The notes below the pieces were generated by a model. That model made no database searches. It had not been told where the DNA came from and saw nothing but the letters and a program-made list of their open reading frames with translations. DNA of 64,000 nucleotides from assembly GCA_036320915.1 (NCBI GenBank), contig JAXBDG010000004.1, positions 806,001 to 870,000 of the forward strand. The letters run 5' to 3'. Position 1 is the stretch's first letter; every line of letters starts with the position of its first letter. The translations under genes were made by a program, and so were the position numbers. The stretch comes from Linnemannia elongata (Eukaryota > Mortierellomycota > Mortierellomycetes > Mortierellales > Mortierellaceae). Shown one piece after another: positions 37,163 through 48,586 of this stretch.

Positions 37163-38202
37163 TTAGGAGAACTCCACAATCTCCTCAAGACCGTTGTTAA
37201 TCCACTTGGGACTAGGCCATAACTAGAAAACAAAAGGAGTCAAGCAGTTAGGACAATTTGGTTGCAAAGGTATTGAGCAACTAACAACAGTAGCAACAAC
37301 AACAGCACACGGACGTAAGTTAGCCTAAGTGAAAATAAAGTATGGTCCGTCCAACTAACTTACCCGTGCAAAAACGCGCCCGAGAACCAATCCTCCACTA
37401 ACAGGACCATAGGCACGAGAGTCGGTCGAATTGCTCAAGTTATCTCCCATCAGCCAGTAGTGACCTGGCGGGACCTATACACAATCAAAAAAACAAAAGG
37501 CAAAAAAACAATTGAACTTGGTAAGTACAATAGTCCTGAATCGTCTCTTGGCCTTGTTCTGCAACCCCCATGACCTGAACAGAACAAAAGCAATAAGTGC
37601 AATGAACACTTACCGTGATATACTGGCGGTGAGGAGAGACGGGATCGATGACGACCTTATCTCCAGGGACACCAATGATCCGTTTGCAGACGAGCTTCGA
37701 GGGGTCTGTAGGGGAGACGGCCACGACCAAGTCTCCGGTGTCGAGCTTCGAGAACCTTTGAGTCAGATGTTCAAAGCCTACGATGTCCCCTGTCATGTTG
37801 AGTGTTGGCAGCATTGAGGGACCAAAGCACTGAATGGGTTGTAAGGTGTCGAGGGAAGGGGAGGAGTGTTCATAGTTCAGAAAGAAGGAAGGTGTTAGTA
37901 TGTTGGTTGAGGTGGATGAGTGAGTGTTGACTTTAGAAGTTGTCAAGAATGTTGTGAAATGGTCGCGTGGTGGGTGCGGGTGTGAGTGGAGAGGAGAGTG
38001 TTTTGTGCAAAAAAAAAAAGGTACGAAATAGTACAACAACGTGTTCATTCCGACGAGACCAAAAAGTGAATTCAAAAGGAGGGCTTGCTCGCAATGGGGT
38101 TTTTTGCCTTACCCAGGTGAATTCAGCGACATAGTTGTTGAAGAGCTGGACTCCGCAGGCGACCTGGAGGACCAGGGCTGCACTCTTGAAGTAGTTTGAC
38201 AT
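37163..38202 (-). CDS. IMP1: Mitochondrial inner membrane protease subunit 1
   Basis: Four exons, 38202-38113, 37829-37614, 37474-37364 and 37222-37163, all joined in phase 0, give 158 residues. It is a family S26 signal peptidase. An N-terminal segment forms the membrane anchor. The Ser box is GPSMLPTL with nucleophile Ser35, and the Lys box is [12 protein letters not shown] with general base Lys79. The C-terminal box is [16 protein letters not shown]. The NxxNSTDSR form and the small size are typical of the IMP1/IMMP1L branch rather than IMP2 or the ER enzyme. It acts in the intermembrane space, removing sorting signals from proteins such as cytochrome b2 or Cox2, and normally works in complex with IMP2, which is not in this window. 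It is divergently transcribed from the ATP synthase subunit k gene, 315 bp away. Confidence 0.95.
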
Positions 38203-38517
38203 GGAGCTGTGGTGGGTTGGAGGGGAAGGTTAAAGGGAAGCAAGGCAAGTGAGAGCAAAGGAAAGGAGAGAAAGGAAGGGAAGGGCAGACGACCACTAGT
38301 CGGACCACCGGCCAGGGCAGGGCACACCCACAGGGCACCCACTCCCCAAGAAAAAAAGGCCGCATTTTTGGCAAAGGGGAACAGAACGTTACAAGGATTA
38401 CCTACACGTGATTACTCGTGACGTAGAGATTCCGGCCAGGGGAGGCCTTGACTTCCTGCAGCGAATCATCTCACCTTCCTCACCTACCTTCTTCATCAAC
38501 CAACAACACATCCAACC
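38203..38517. promoter_or_regulatory. Bidirectional promoter of IMP1 and ATP synthase subunit k
   Basis: The 315 bp between the two divergent start codons contain CACGTG (38405-38410) in the context CACGTGAT, a Cbf1/bHLH-type site, and TGACGTA (38419-38425), an ATF/CREB-like half site. The sites are 8 bp apart. Both flanking genes encode mitochondrial inner-membrane proteins. Shared regulation is inference. Confidence 0.5.
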
Positions 38518-39274
38518 ATGGGAGCTGAGTACATCGTCTTTGGCCGCGCCATCCCCACCTACAAGGTACTTGTGGCTACCACCTTCCAAGAGCTATGCTT
38601 TTCAGCAAACATACAGTAGCACTGCCAGTACCCGAGAGCAAGGACCTTCTTCCGACAACGGCCGCAGGAGTAGATCGGATGATCAGCATCAAGGAAGTCA
38701 TAGCTGATCAACGTGGATTGCATACCCAAGAGTTGCGACGAACAAAGGCGCTAGGAGTAACAGTAGATATGTTTGTTATCTTCTTTGAACGGAGGCGAGC
38801 ACTGATACTTAAAAGGAGAGCAATTGACCTTTTACAGGACCCAGAAAGGCAACCAGGGAGGACATATCATCAATTTTTGGCTAAGAACGCCATACATACA
38901 AGAACACTCCAGGAGAGGTGCATTTATCACTGTTTGAAGGAACATTCGCCTGTTCTCATCCCTTCTGACAGTGCGCAACCCAACCATTGACTCTCATCAC
39001 AACAACCATACCCGCGACTAATCAGAATACCTACGACCAACACGTACTACGCACACATTTGCTAACCGCCTTCCCGCCCTCCTCACACCTGCCCACCCAC
39101 CCAAATTAGTTGGCTCTTGCCACCTACGCTGCCGTTGCCGCCCCCATCATTCTCATGAAGGCTGGCAAGAAGGAGGCCCCCGTCAACGTCATCCAGGCCG
39201 CTTCTCAGGATGAGGAGGCCTTCATCCGCGAGTTCATCAAGGCCGCCGAGGAGGAACAGCCCAAGAACGTTTAA
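38518..39274 (+). CDS. ATP19: Mitochondrial ATP synthase subunit k
   Basis: Exons 38518-38565 and 39110-39274 join in phase 0 to give 70 residues. The product starts MGAEYIVFGRAIPTYKLALATYA and continues with one hydrophobic stretch (about 17-32) and an acidic, Ala/Glu-rich C terminus. This is the length and pattern of fungal ATP19 (subunit k), a small F-o component linked to dimerisation of ATP synthase in the inner membrane. The single intron is 544 bp, by far the larger part of the gene, and contains a 131-codon open frame listed separately. AATAAA follows the stop at 39353-39358. Confidence 0.88.
38595..38990 (+). other. 131-codon open frame inside the ATP19 intron
   Basis: An uninterrupted frame with ordinary amino-acid composition (many Arg, Leu, Glu, Ile; few low-complexity runs) fills most of the intron. 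It is not in the frame of the host exon. Reading through the donor reaches a stop at about 38617. I recognise no family. It may be a captured gene fragment, a decayed element, or chance. Confidence 0.3.
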
Positions 39275-39352
39275 ACTACATTCAGGAACTGGATCGACAC
39301 TAAAAAAAATCATACAGCCATCACACGCCATTACAGGATTTTCGTAACACAA

Positions 39353-39358
39353 AATAAA
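39353..39358 (+). terminator. Polyadenylation-like signal of ATP19
   Basis: AATAAA 79 bp after the ATP19 stop. Confidence 0.5.
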
Positions 39359-39530
39359 AAACCGACACTTTTTTGACGGGAGACAACTCAAGCAGGGGGG
39401 GACTATTTTTGATTGAAAAAAAAAAAGCTCTAGGCAGCTTTTTGTTCAGAACAAGAGGAGCGAGGATTGGATTGTTGGAGTGCGTGTTGCCGTTTCTTTT
39501 TTTAATTTTGGGGGAAGGAAGAAAGGTGTG

Positions 39531-39556
39531 AAAAAAAAAAAAAAAAAAAAAAAAAA
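39531..39556. repeat. Poly(A) tract, 26 nt
   Basis: Uninterrupted run of 26 A between convergent genes. Confidence 0.9.
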
Positions 39557-39837
39557 GGTAGAAACCTGATTGCTTCGCTAGACATGGATGGCGCAACGAG
39601 AAAACAATGCAATTTTGTTTGTGTGTTCAAAACATTCAAGATGGTATTTTTAATGATGTGTTGTTACAAAGAGAAAAGGCTTAAAGATAAGAAGGAAAAG
39701 AATACCAAGAGAGAAAGAATGGGGGTATGTGGATGTATGTGTTTTCTATGTACTATGAATAATGTGAGTGTGTGGAGTGCATGCACGTGCATGTAAGTGT
39801 GATATGAGAAATCAAGGTTCCTCCTCCCCCTTTTTTT

Positions 39838-42800
39838 TTACCAGGCGAGCTTGGCAATGATACTCCTGGGGAAGGCGCGAACAGCAGCCTTACGCATCTC
39901 ATCTAACAACAAGACCGCAACAGCGCAGGGGATGGGCAAAAGCCAGTACTTGATAGGAACTGGGTTGGTCAACATGACCTGATTGATCCATGGCACCTCC
40001 GTGACAAAGATAGCCATCAACAAGGAGGCCAACATACCGGCAAACAACCACAAGTTCCTGCGCTCGGGACGGATAGGATCAGCTTGAAGGATCGACAGAC
40101 GACGGTTACGGATCGAGAGGATGTTTCCCCATTGCATGATCACCAAGGCGACAAAGGTGACACACTGGCCGGTGTTGACGTAGTAGTTGTTGAAGTCGGC
40201 GTCGGTGATGCCATCGAAGCGGTTCTCGAAGTTGGGGGATCCGAAGGTGAAGACAAGGTCTTTGAAGGAGACGCCGGTGTATTCTTTGATGTACATGTAG
40301 AAGAGCATGTTGGAGAAGAAGGTCATGACGGAGCCGATGAAGATGTAGGACTGAAGGTAGATGCGGCCGGTGATGAGGTGCTCCTTCTTGGCGTTGCGTG
40401 GGGGGAGGGCGAGGAGATTGAATTCTTGTTGTTCCATGACCAAGGCTGTGCAAGGGAAGGCGTCGGTGAAGCAGCAGATGATGATCATGAGGAAGGAAGA
40501 CAACGAGAGAGGCGTGCCGAGGAAGGTGTTGATGAGGACAGGGAAAATCTCAGACCAGGAGCCGGCGGGGAGGAGGTAACCGATGACCTTTTGCAAGTTC
40601 TGGAAGACCAAGCGACCGAGACGCATGGCGACAGGGATAGAGTCGAATCCTCCGAGGAGGATCAAATCGGCGGCTTCAATGGCGACATCGGAACCAGAGA
40701 CGACAGCGACACCGACATCGGCAGCCTTGAGGGCGGGGGCATCGTTAACACCATCACCTGTGACGGCAACCACGCCGTCGCGCTGCTGGAATTCGCTGAC
40801 AATCTTGAGCTTTTGTTCGGGCGAGGTACGGGCAAAGACAATCTCCTCGTAGGCGCAGACAAGGTTCCATTCGCCAGGGCTCATCCTGGAAATATCTGAG
40901 CCAGTCAAGACCAAAGAAGAACCTTCACGGAACTGGGGGCGGCCGAGCTCATACTCTCCGAGATCATCAAAGTTGCCTTCAGAGTTGATCTTGTAGCCCT
41001 TGCGGGTGGGGTCGACGATGTCCTCGTAGGTATCGGGTTCGCGTTCAGAGGAGAAGAGACCGATCTGTTGGGCGATAGCAGCAGCAGTGAGTCCAAAATC
41101 TCCGGTGACCATGAAGAAGCGAGCACCGGCACCGCGGCAGGCAGCAATCGTGTCCTTGATCTCGGGGCGAGGGGGGTCCATAATTCCGACAAGACCAACA
41201 ATGCAGAGCTCCTGAAGACCCTGACGAGTCAACTCTTCCTGGAGACCAGAACCCGAAGAAGCAGTAGCAGACTTGGCGAAATAAGGTACGAAGCGGCCCT
41301 TGCAGAGCATCAAGACACGCTGACCGCGGCGAGACCAGGCCATCTGGATCCGAGAGAGTTCAGCAATCCATTCAGGCGACAGGTTCTGGGGTGTGTTGGT
41401 GGCAGCGGAGAGGAAGGAGGTACAGTAGGGCAGGAGGACATCGGGGGCACCCTTGACGAGAACCAGCTGGGAATCTTTCTCATTTCCAATCGAGCCAGCG
41501 CTCATCATGTCAGAACCAAAGAGAGCCTTGATAGTTTGGGGATTTTGTGCCGATCCTTGATACACAGCCATCATCCACTTGTTACGCGAGTTGAAAGGAA
41601 TCTCCTGAGTCCGCTCAAAGCAAGGCTCCAAAAGCGAAGCATCCGCAACCTGAGAACCAAACCGTAAAAGAGCACTATCAGTCGCATCACCATGGATCTT
41701 GCGCTCAGCAATGGGGAGGTTGAGGGTGTCGTTGTCAAACTTGGCATTATTGCAGAGAAGAGTTGCCAGTTGGAGTTGACGGAGGGCAAGTATCGAGGCA
41801 GAGTCATCAGATTGAGGGAGGGAGTTGGGGCGGGTTTCCTTCTCGAGACGGCTGCGGGCTTCTTCAGGGGTGGACTCGTTGTCAAGGAAGGCAAAGTTGG
41901 TGACAAACATCTTGTTCTCGGTCAGAGTACCTGTCTTGTCGGAACAGATGACATTGACGCAACCGAGAGTCTCGACGGTGGTCAAGGCCTTGGGGAGGAT
42001 GTTGTTGGAGCGCATGCGGCGGGCGATCATCATCAACGTCAACGAGACACACGCAGGCATTCCTAGATGGCGAAGGATGAAAGTAGGGAGACTGTTTAGT
42101 TGCCTTTGTCCTAAAGAGATCATGCAACGCATTCGAAGTGAAAGCTTTTGAAAGAAAAAAGAGTAAAGGATCGACGAAATGGCAGCAAGAGTATTTACCT
42201 TCAGGGATAAAAGCAACAACGCAGCCCATGAGGGTGACGAGCATGACCTGGGTAGGCATAAAGTCCGGGAACTTTTGATGGAGCCATGCGATCCAAACGA
42301 CAAAGATCAAACCCGCAAGCAAGACAGTAAGGCAGACAATAATCCGAACGAAACGACTAATCTCTTGCTGGATAATCGTCGGCTTCTCCTTGCGACCAGT
42401 CGTCAGCTTGTTGATGCGACCCATCAAGGTATCGTTACCCTTCAAGATGACAATACCGACGCATGATCCCTGGACGATATGAGTACCCATAAAGGCAATG
42501 TTCTTGGACTCCAAAAAGTTATCGTCAGTCGCGGTGGTGGCAGCTTCGATGGCTTCAGATTCACCGGTTAGGACGGCGCGGTCGAACCGGGTGTCGTTTG
42601 ATGCCTGGACGAGACGCAAGTCGGCGGGGACTTTGTTGCCAAGCGAGAGATGGACGCGGTCACCGACAACGAGAGTTGAGGCGGGAATCTTGGTGAGTTG
42701 GCCGTCGCGGTAGACCATGCAGTCGGCGGGGATCATGTCGAGGATAGAAGACATGACCTTGGCGGTTGAAAAGTCTTGGAAGGCAGAGAAACTGGCTTGG

Positions 42801-43414
42801 AGCAGAATAACAAAGATCTTTATGAAGCACAAAGCGTAAGATAGTTAGCATTTCCAATTCAACAAAAACCATGCTTCAAATGCAAACAACAAAAAGGTGA
42901 GAGGATAACGTACGACGAGGACGGCAAGGGCGAGGTTGGTATCGATAGGATCAGGCTGCAGAATCGGCCGCCAGCAGATGAAGAAGGTGATAACACCAAT
43001 CCACAAGACCGAACAGAACCCTCCAAAGACGTAACCAAGGATCTTCTTGAGGTAATTAGGCTTGCGAGAGACCAAAGTATTTGGCCCGTTGGTCCTCAGA
43101 CGACGCTCAGCCTCGACCTGTTCAAGACCCAGAGCCTCATTCGAGTTGAAGCGAAGGTTGATCTCAGCAGGGGTTAGCTTGTGGAAGTCGACGGTGGCAA
43201 AGAAATCGGTCTCGGAGACTTCGTCCTTGGAGGCTTTGGACTTGCCCTTGGAGCCGAAGGCGATGGTGGTTCCTTCCTTGTTGGAGCGGTGGGTCTCGGT
43301 GACGTGGATAGAGAGGGTGCGGAACTCGATGGGGAGGGCGTTGCCCTGGGCGCGCTCCATGGTCTGGGTGCGGACTAGCGCAAGCGACTTTCTGTTTTCT
43401 TTTTCAGAGGCCAT
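39838..43414 (-). CDS. P-type cation ATPase, type IIC-like (Na,K-ATPase alpha-related)
   Basis: Three exons, 43414-42914, 42817-42199 and 42062-39838, give 1114 residues. The N terminus is hydrophilic. The domain order matches type II ATPases: actuator motif LTGESEA, TM4 motif PEG at about 372-374, phosphorylation motif DKTGTLT with Asp415, nucleotide-site FNSRNKW and KGAPD, IMDPPRP, and hinge TGDGVNDAP. Overall resemblance, including FGGF.S.LWIG and the end DEMRKAAVRAFPRS, is to Na,K-ATPase alpha (IIC), not to fungal ENA or PMA pumps. It should drive alkali-cation transport across the plasma membrane. By eye, however, TM5 reads PAGSWSEIFP where animal pumps have TSNIPEITP, and TM6 reads CCFTDAFP where they have IDLGTDMVP. 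The Asn of TM5 and the first Asp of TM6 are therefore replaced, while the TM5 Glu and second TM6 Asp remain. Ion specificity may differ. The fungal ACU alkali-uptake pumps are a possible match. Confidence 0.92.
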
Positions 43415-44576
43415 TTTTTGTACGGCTTTCTTGGAGTGGGATGAAGGGGGAAAAGTGGGCGCGATGTGTAGTTTGGGAGTGAGAGAAAGAGAGGGGTAGG
43501 CAGAGGGAAACCTCAGGTGCCTAGATTGTAGTGGAAGAGTAAGATAGGGGAGAGAGATCGCCAGACGAGCTTTTCTTGGATGACAGCGAGTTTGGTGAAG
43601 AACAAGAACGAAAAAGTGGCGGCACCCCCGGAGGTATTTATTCAAAAGGCAGCAAAAAAAGTAAAGAGATGGGCGGAGCAATCATGGACGGCGAGGGTAT
43701 TTTTTCTCTTTGGTGTACTGTGTTGCTGTTGCTGTTGTACATTGTGCTTGTGCGAGGTGTATGAAAGAGAATGTGCCTGAGTACGAAAAGAGAACACTTC
43801 GATCGGTGGAAGCGAGAAGGCTTCCTTTCTTGTCTAGTGTGCATCTGGACATCATCATGGTTCGTTAGCAATGGGAAGGGAGTAAGTTCTGGCCAGTGTC
43901 AAACAAAAGATAACGACAAATAAGTGAGGGATTTTTCTTTTTGGTTCGTTGTCTTGTCTTGTCTGCTCATGAAGATAGTACGTTCAATCAACTTGCCGCC
44001 ACACTTTGAGCACAATTGAACTTTGGTTCTTGCCCCTGTTCTGGTCTGGTCTGGCCTGGTCTGGTGGGGAGATGAGCTGGGTGGTTTGAACAAAAAGTCC
44101 TCTCTGCCTCCCTCAGTGGTCCTGTACGTTACAGCACCAAGAAATAAGCGAATTGGATTTGGGCGCTCCATCTTCTTTTTTCACCTGCAGCTGCAATCTC
44201 AGCCCTATTTTTTTTTTTTTTATTTGGTGAGGCATTATTTTGACTGGCGTAGAAGTCCAATAAATGCGCGATTTCTTTTTTTCGAATGTTCAGAAGAAGA
44301 GAAAATACAGGCACAACCCACGTTGACGACAAAAAAAAAAAAGGTACCAAGAGCACAAACAATTATGGTGCATATTGATACACATGTGGTGCACAGGACA
44401 TTTTTTTTTTTTTTATTTTCCTTCTGCTACTTCTTCAGGCCTGGATCACAATACATAGCCAGAAAGCATATTGCAAACAAACGCAAAATAATTCCCTCAC
44501 TCCTCCTCATCAACGTCATTGAGCACAACCCCCACCTCCTCCTGTGCACCATACGACAATCAAAAACAAACAAACT

Positions 44577-44936
44577 TCACACAGTACATGCGATGGATGC
44601 GGGGGTTAGGGTGGAGACTGTAGGAGCAAAAGATTAGAGCAATTGAAGACAAAAGAGAGTTTTTGTGAGGGATTTTTTCTCTAGGCGCAACTAGGATCTT
44701 TCTTTGGAAGACGAAAGGGTTTTGGGTGTGTGTGAGGGGGCTGACTTGTTGGAAGGGGGTTAATTTCTTTGGTGTTGTTATCAAGCAAGTGTTTCTCTCA
44801 CGCGTTCTATTTAATTGATAGTGTTGTTTTGTGAGGGAATATTTTTTGGTCGCAATCGAAAACAAATATAAAGGCAGTGATGAGTACCTTCAAGGGTTGT
44901 GAAAATAAGACCAAAGACGACGAACAACGAAGGCAT
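44577..44936 (-). CDS. Candidate small spliced gene, unrecognised
   Basis: On the minus strand a clean TATAAAATA (45026-45018) is followed 82 bp later by an ATG at 44936. It opens a hydrophobic frame, MPSLFVVFGLIFTTLE, ended by a donor (G|GTACTC at 44887). A good branch and acceptor (CTAAT, then CTACAG) allows continuation from 44617 to a stop at 44577, for 29 residues. A second acceptor further down (before about 44541) could instead add an acidic end, EEVGVVLNDVDEEE. The exon choice is a guess and no family is recognised. It may be a tiny membrane protein or not a gene. Confidence 0.2.
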
Positions 44937-45017
44937 GAGCAATAGAAGGGGTATACTTGTGAACAAGGACAAAGCAAGGTGTGAAGTCGAGTTGAAGCAA
45001 TTAAATGACCAGGCTGA

Positions 45018-45026
45018 TATTTTATA
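45018..45026 (-). promoter_or_regulatory. TATA box without a confident gene
   Basis: TATAAAATA on the minus strand, downstream of a pyrimidine-rich (minus-strand) stretch and upstream of the candidate small gene. Confidence 0.4.
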
Positions 45027-46837
45027 ATGTGAAGCGGAGGGGGGAAGAAGGCGGAGCGTGAGTTCTTTTTCACCACATGGGTGCGCAAAAGTTCATCCTC
45101 ACCTTCTCAGTGTCTCATCTAACTCTCCCCTTCTCAACTCCTTGCCCCACTTAGTCCCTGCCTCGACAGTTGAACGAGCAAAAACTTACCTGCATGACAT
45201 TTGTGGTTACCTTGAAATAAATCCTTTCGGCATCATTTTCAAGCGGAAAGAAACCGCGGTTTCAGCACGACAGGGGGTGAAGTGGGAGGTGGGTTGGTTG
45301 GTTGGAATGAAAGCTTCTTGCTGAAGGAGATAGTAGAGGTGAGATGAAGGAAGAAGTGAAGGAGTCGTGAGCGCGATAGAGTGGGTTTGAGAAGTGATGA
45401 TTATGTTGGAGAGGCTAGTGAAGGGATATGAAATGATGAAAAGTGAACGAGAGACTGAAATCTCAGGCAAGATGAGAAAGATGTTGATGTGAGGCTGTGG
45501 AAAGAAGTGGGAATGAAGGAGAAAAGCGACGAGAAGAAAAAGAAGAAAGGAAAAGAGAGAAGCGAAAGGAAAAGTAAGAAAGCAAAAACATGAAGAGCGA
45601 CAAGTGAACGACCATGAAAAGTGAAAGAAAAGAGAATGCACCTGAGGGATTATCGTGCGAGCCTAGCGACGTTGCCCAATGGGTGAAAACATGAGCATGG
45701 ATGAATCACAATAAAAAGCGGCACGTCCGTCAGGGTTCTCACGAACAGGGGCTCCATACAGTGGTTGAACGTGAAGCAGAAGCGAAGCAAGGACAGCGAG
45801 AGAGGTAGTGCCCGAGATTGCATCGATAAGCGAAAAACAGCGCACGGAGCTGGGCGGCTCAGGGATTGGCAGCAGATCAAATGAGCGCATCCGACGGAAA
45901 GGCAATTGGTGGAGTAGTAAGGCGTAGAATGAGGAGTAGGAGGAAGGTACGAGAAGGGGATGGAGACCAACGGTGGTAAATCGTGGAGGTAAAACGCGAA
46001 TCCTGGGTAAAGACTGTATCGGCTCAAACAAGCAAAAAGGTGGGAGAAAAAAATATGCGCGCATTGTAGTTGTTTTTTGTTCGATGTCAGCGCGAGGATA
46101 CAAACTGAGCTCTTTCTTTTTTTTCCTGCAGGCGAGGACAAATGGCGTTTTCGGTAGACGTGTCAAACTCTGAACCTTGTCTGCATGCCTGCTGCAGAAT
46201 TTAGTGCGGGGTGCTGGGGAGGGGGGAGGAGGAGGGTTTTGACGTGATGGTATTTGCAGGATCGCCAAAATAGTCTAGCAAGGAAGGCTGGAAGTTGAGA
46301 ACCCCTCGAGCTTAAGCGGACAATGATAATTGGGAACAAGACGCACGGTTACATTTTTGTTCTTTCCAAAGGGGCCGAGCACCGAACTGACAATGCGAGT
46401 CGAGTCTTCGCAAGCGGGGCACTTATTTCAATAGCTTATCGTAGTTGTTAATGTGAACGGTTATCTTATTATCATTTCAAAGTGATTGGCATGATATCTG
46501 GTTCCCATTCATCACCAAGGAACCATCAGGGATCAAATGCTGATAGGTCGGCGATGAACAAACATACGCCACCAATTTCTGAGACAAGGAACAAGGAATA
46601 GAAAAAAATTCGATCGAAAAAAAAAAAATAATAAAAAGCGGGGGAAGGAAAGGAGGGGTGAACAAATACATGTGCATCGCAAACATGTTTGTATCTATAT
46701 CCGATCGTTTGTTCTTGAAGCAATTGACGACAGTAATGAAGGGGCGCAAGGTCCTCTTTACCATTGTGCGAATGGTATTTGTTTGTGTCAGCGAACAAGC
46801 AAGTAAGGAAGTAGACACAAGGAAAGATGACCCTTTG

Positions 46838-46869
46838 CGTTCCTACGTTCCTACGTTCCTACGTTCTTA
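46838..46869. repeat. Tandem octamer (CGTTCCTA)4
   Basis: Four consecutive 8-bp units, the last with one mismatch. They lie about 545 bp before the NIPA start. Confidence 0.85.
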
Positions 46870-47412
46870 CTTCCTTCCTTGCTTGGGTTGAATTGTACAA
46901 CTGCTCTTTTTTTTCTTTCACTTTCCTTCTCTTTATTCGTCTTCCCTCCTTCGTTTTATCCGTTTTGTCTGTCTGTCTGTCCTGTCCATTTGTCTCATCC
47001 TCTCTCCGTTGGTTGTCCCATCGCATCTACTCTCCTTCATTCTCCATATCTACTTTTGTTTGCTCTCCCTCCTTCAATCTCCTTTTTCTGTTTTCCTTTC
47101 CCTTCGCTCCTTCTTTGGCTCTTTTCTCCTTCTTTATCTCTCCCTCCCTTTCTCGCTGCTTCTCTTCTTTGCTCCTCTATCCCGCCATCCATGATAAGAT
47201 ACCCTTTGGCACACATACCTTCGATACCCGCAGCGTAGAACACTCTCTCCTCCTCTTCCTCTCTCTCTCTACTCTTCACACGCAATTCACTCAACCCCCA
47301 CTTCATACTCTCTTCCATTCTACTTTACTCCTCCCCTACTCGCCGTCAACATAACAGCAATAGCATTCACCTTGCCTTCTTCCTTCCTATTCACTCGAGC
47401 CTCATTCTTACC

Positions 47413-48553
47413 ATGTGGCCGATCGACGAGTTCCCAGAAATCAATGTAAAAAGTCGACAGCGTACTTCAACTCCTCACAGACAATATACCGCCTTTCCTT
47501 ACAAACCGGGGATCCCGACGATCTCAAATGAAACCTCTCTTTATTTCGACAATGAGCTTCTTTCTCTTTGGAGCTGACAGTTCACCCGGGGTTGTTCCTC
47601 TTCCTTTCCACTCTTTGTAGGTCCACTCGTACATTGGAGTCATCATCGCCATCTCTGGAAACGTGAGTAGCAACAAACGTCGACCGACATGAACGAACGC
47701 AAGGGTTGCCTCATCACACATACACCTTCTACTGTTCAAAGGACAGTAGCAGCGGACACAGTTCAAGGAAGGAAGCTGACCTAACCTAACAACATGGACT
47801 TTGACGCTGGGACAATTGACTGACCTTTAGCTTGACCCTCTTGTTTTTTATTTTTTTCCACACCATCGGGTTCTTGTCATGGGACAGATTCTTATCTCGG
47901 TGGCGCTCAATATCCAGAAATATGCTCATAACCAACTCCAGCCAGGCGCAGGGACGCCGAGCACAGACCCAAAACTCGTCATAGTATCGACTTCTTACCA
48001 TGCCGAGGATCAATTCGACACTCACCACGATACCCAGGGACTTTCAAGCACCTCCAACCCTTCATATCAACACCACCATCATCGCCATGTGGACAGCGAC
48101 TGTGCAAGTGTACACAGTTATCAGAGCAGCCATAGTAGCAGGAGCAGCGTCCACTCTGGCCGCAGCAACCACGACAGCGATACCAGCGAGCAGAGTGACA
48201 CCTTTGCGACGGCACCACAAAGACCCGGACAGGACGACTGTAAGAGCACCGATTCTGGCTCCGACACAGCCTATTTGCAATCCAAGGCCTGGTGGACTGG
48301 AATGATTCTGATGATCCTCGGCGAGTGCGGCAACTTTATGGCCTATGGTTACGCTGCAGCATCCATCATCGCACCCTTGGGCACCGTTGCCCTGATCAGC
48401 AATGTCATCCTCGCACCACTCATGTTACGGGAACCCTTTCGACGCCGAGACCTCTTGGGCGTTGTCATTGCCATCATTGGGACTGTTGTCGTCGTGATCA
48501 ACTCAAAGGAAAACGAGATAAAGGTACAGACAGAAGATGGCTGTGTTCTTGGC

Positions 48554-48586
<33 letters not shown>

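Larger units (their letters stand above)
39275..39837. other. Convergent 3' intergenic region
   Basis: Holds the AATAAA of ATP19 and an A26 run, then AT-rich sequence to the stop of the P-type ATPase on the opposite strand. No gene seen. Confidence 0.6.
43415..47412. other. Four-kilobase gene-poor interval
   Basis: Begins with the ATPase leader (purine-rich on plus). From about 45280 to 45660 another purine-rich plus-strand stretch looks like a minus-strand leader, with a small candidate gene below it. From about 46890 to 47412 the plus strand is pyrimidine-rich and is the leader of the NIPA gene. No other coding evidence. Confidence 0.5.

Noticed and set aside
40084..40899. 271-codon frame opposite the P-type ATPase
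   Set aside because: Antisense shadow of a conserved coding exon; Glu/Asp/Gly/Val-rich complement of the real codons.
45207..45641. 144-codon minus-strand frame rich in Ser, Leu and Phe
   Set aside because: Composition matches the pyrimidine leaders seen elsewhere; no domain or splice continuity.
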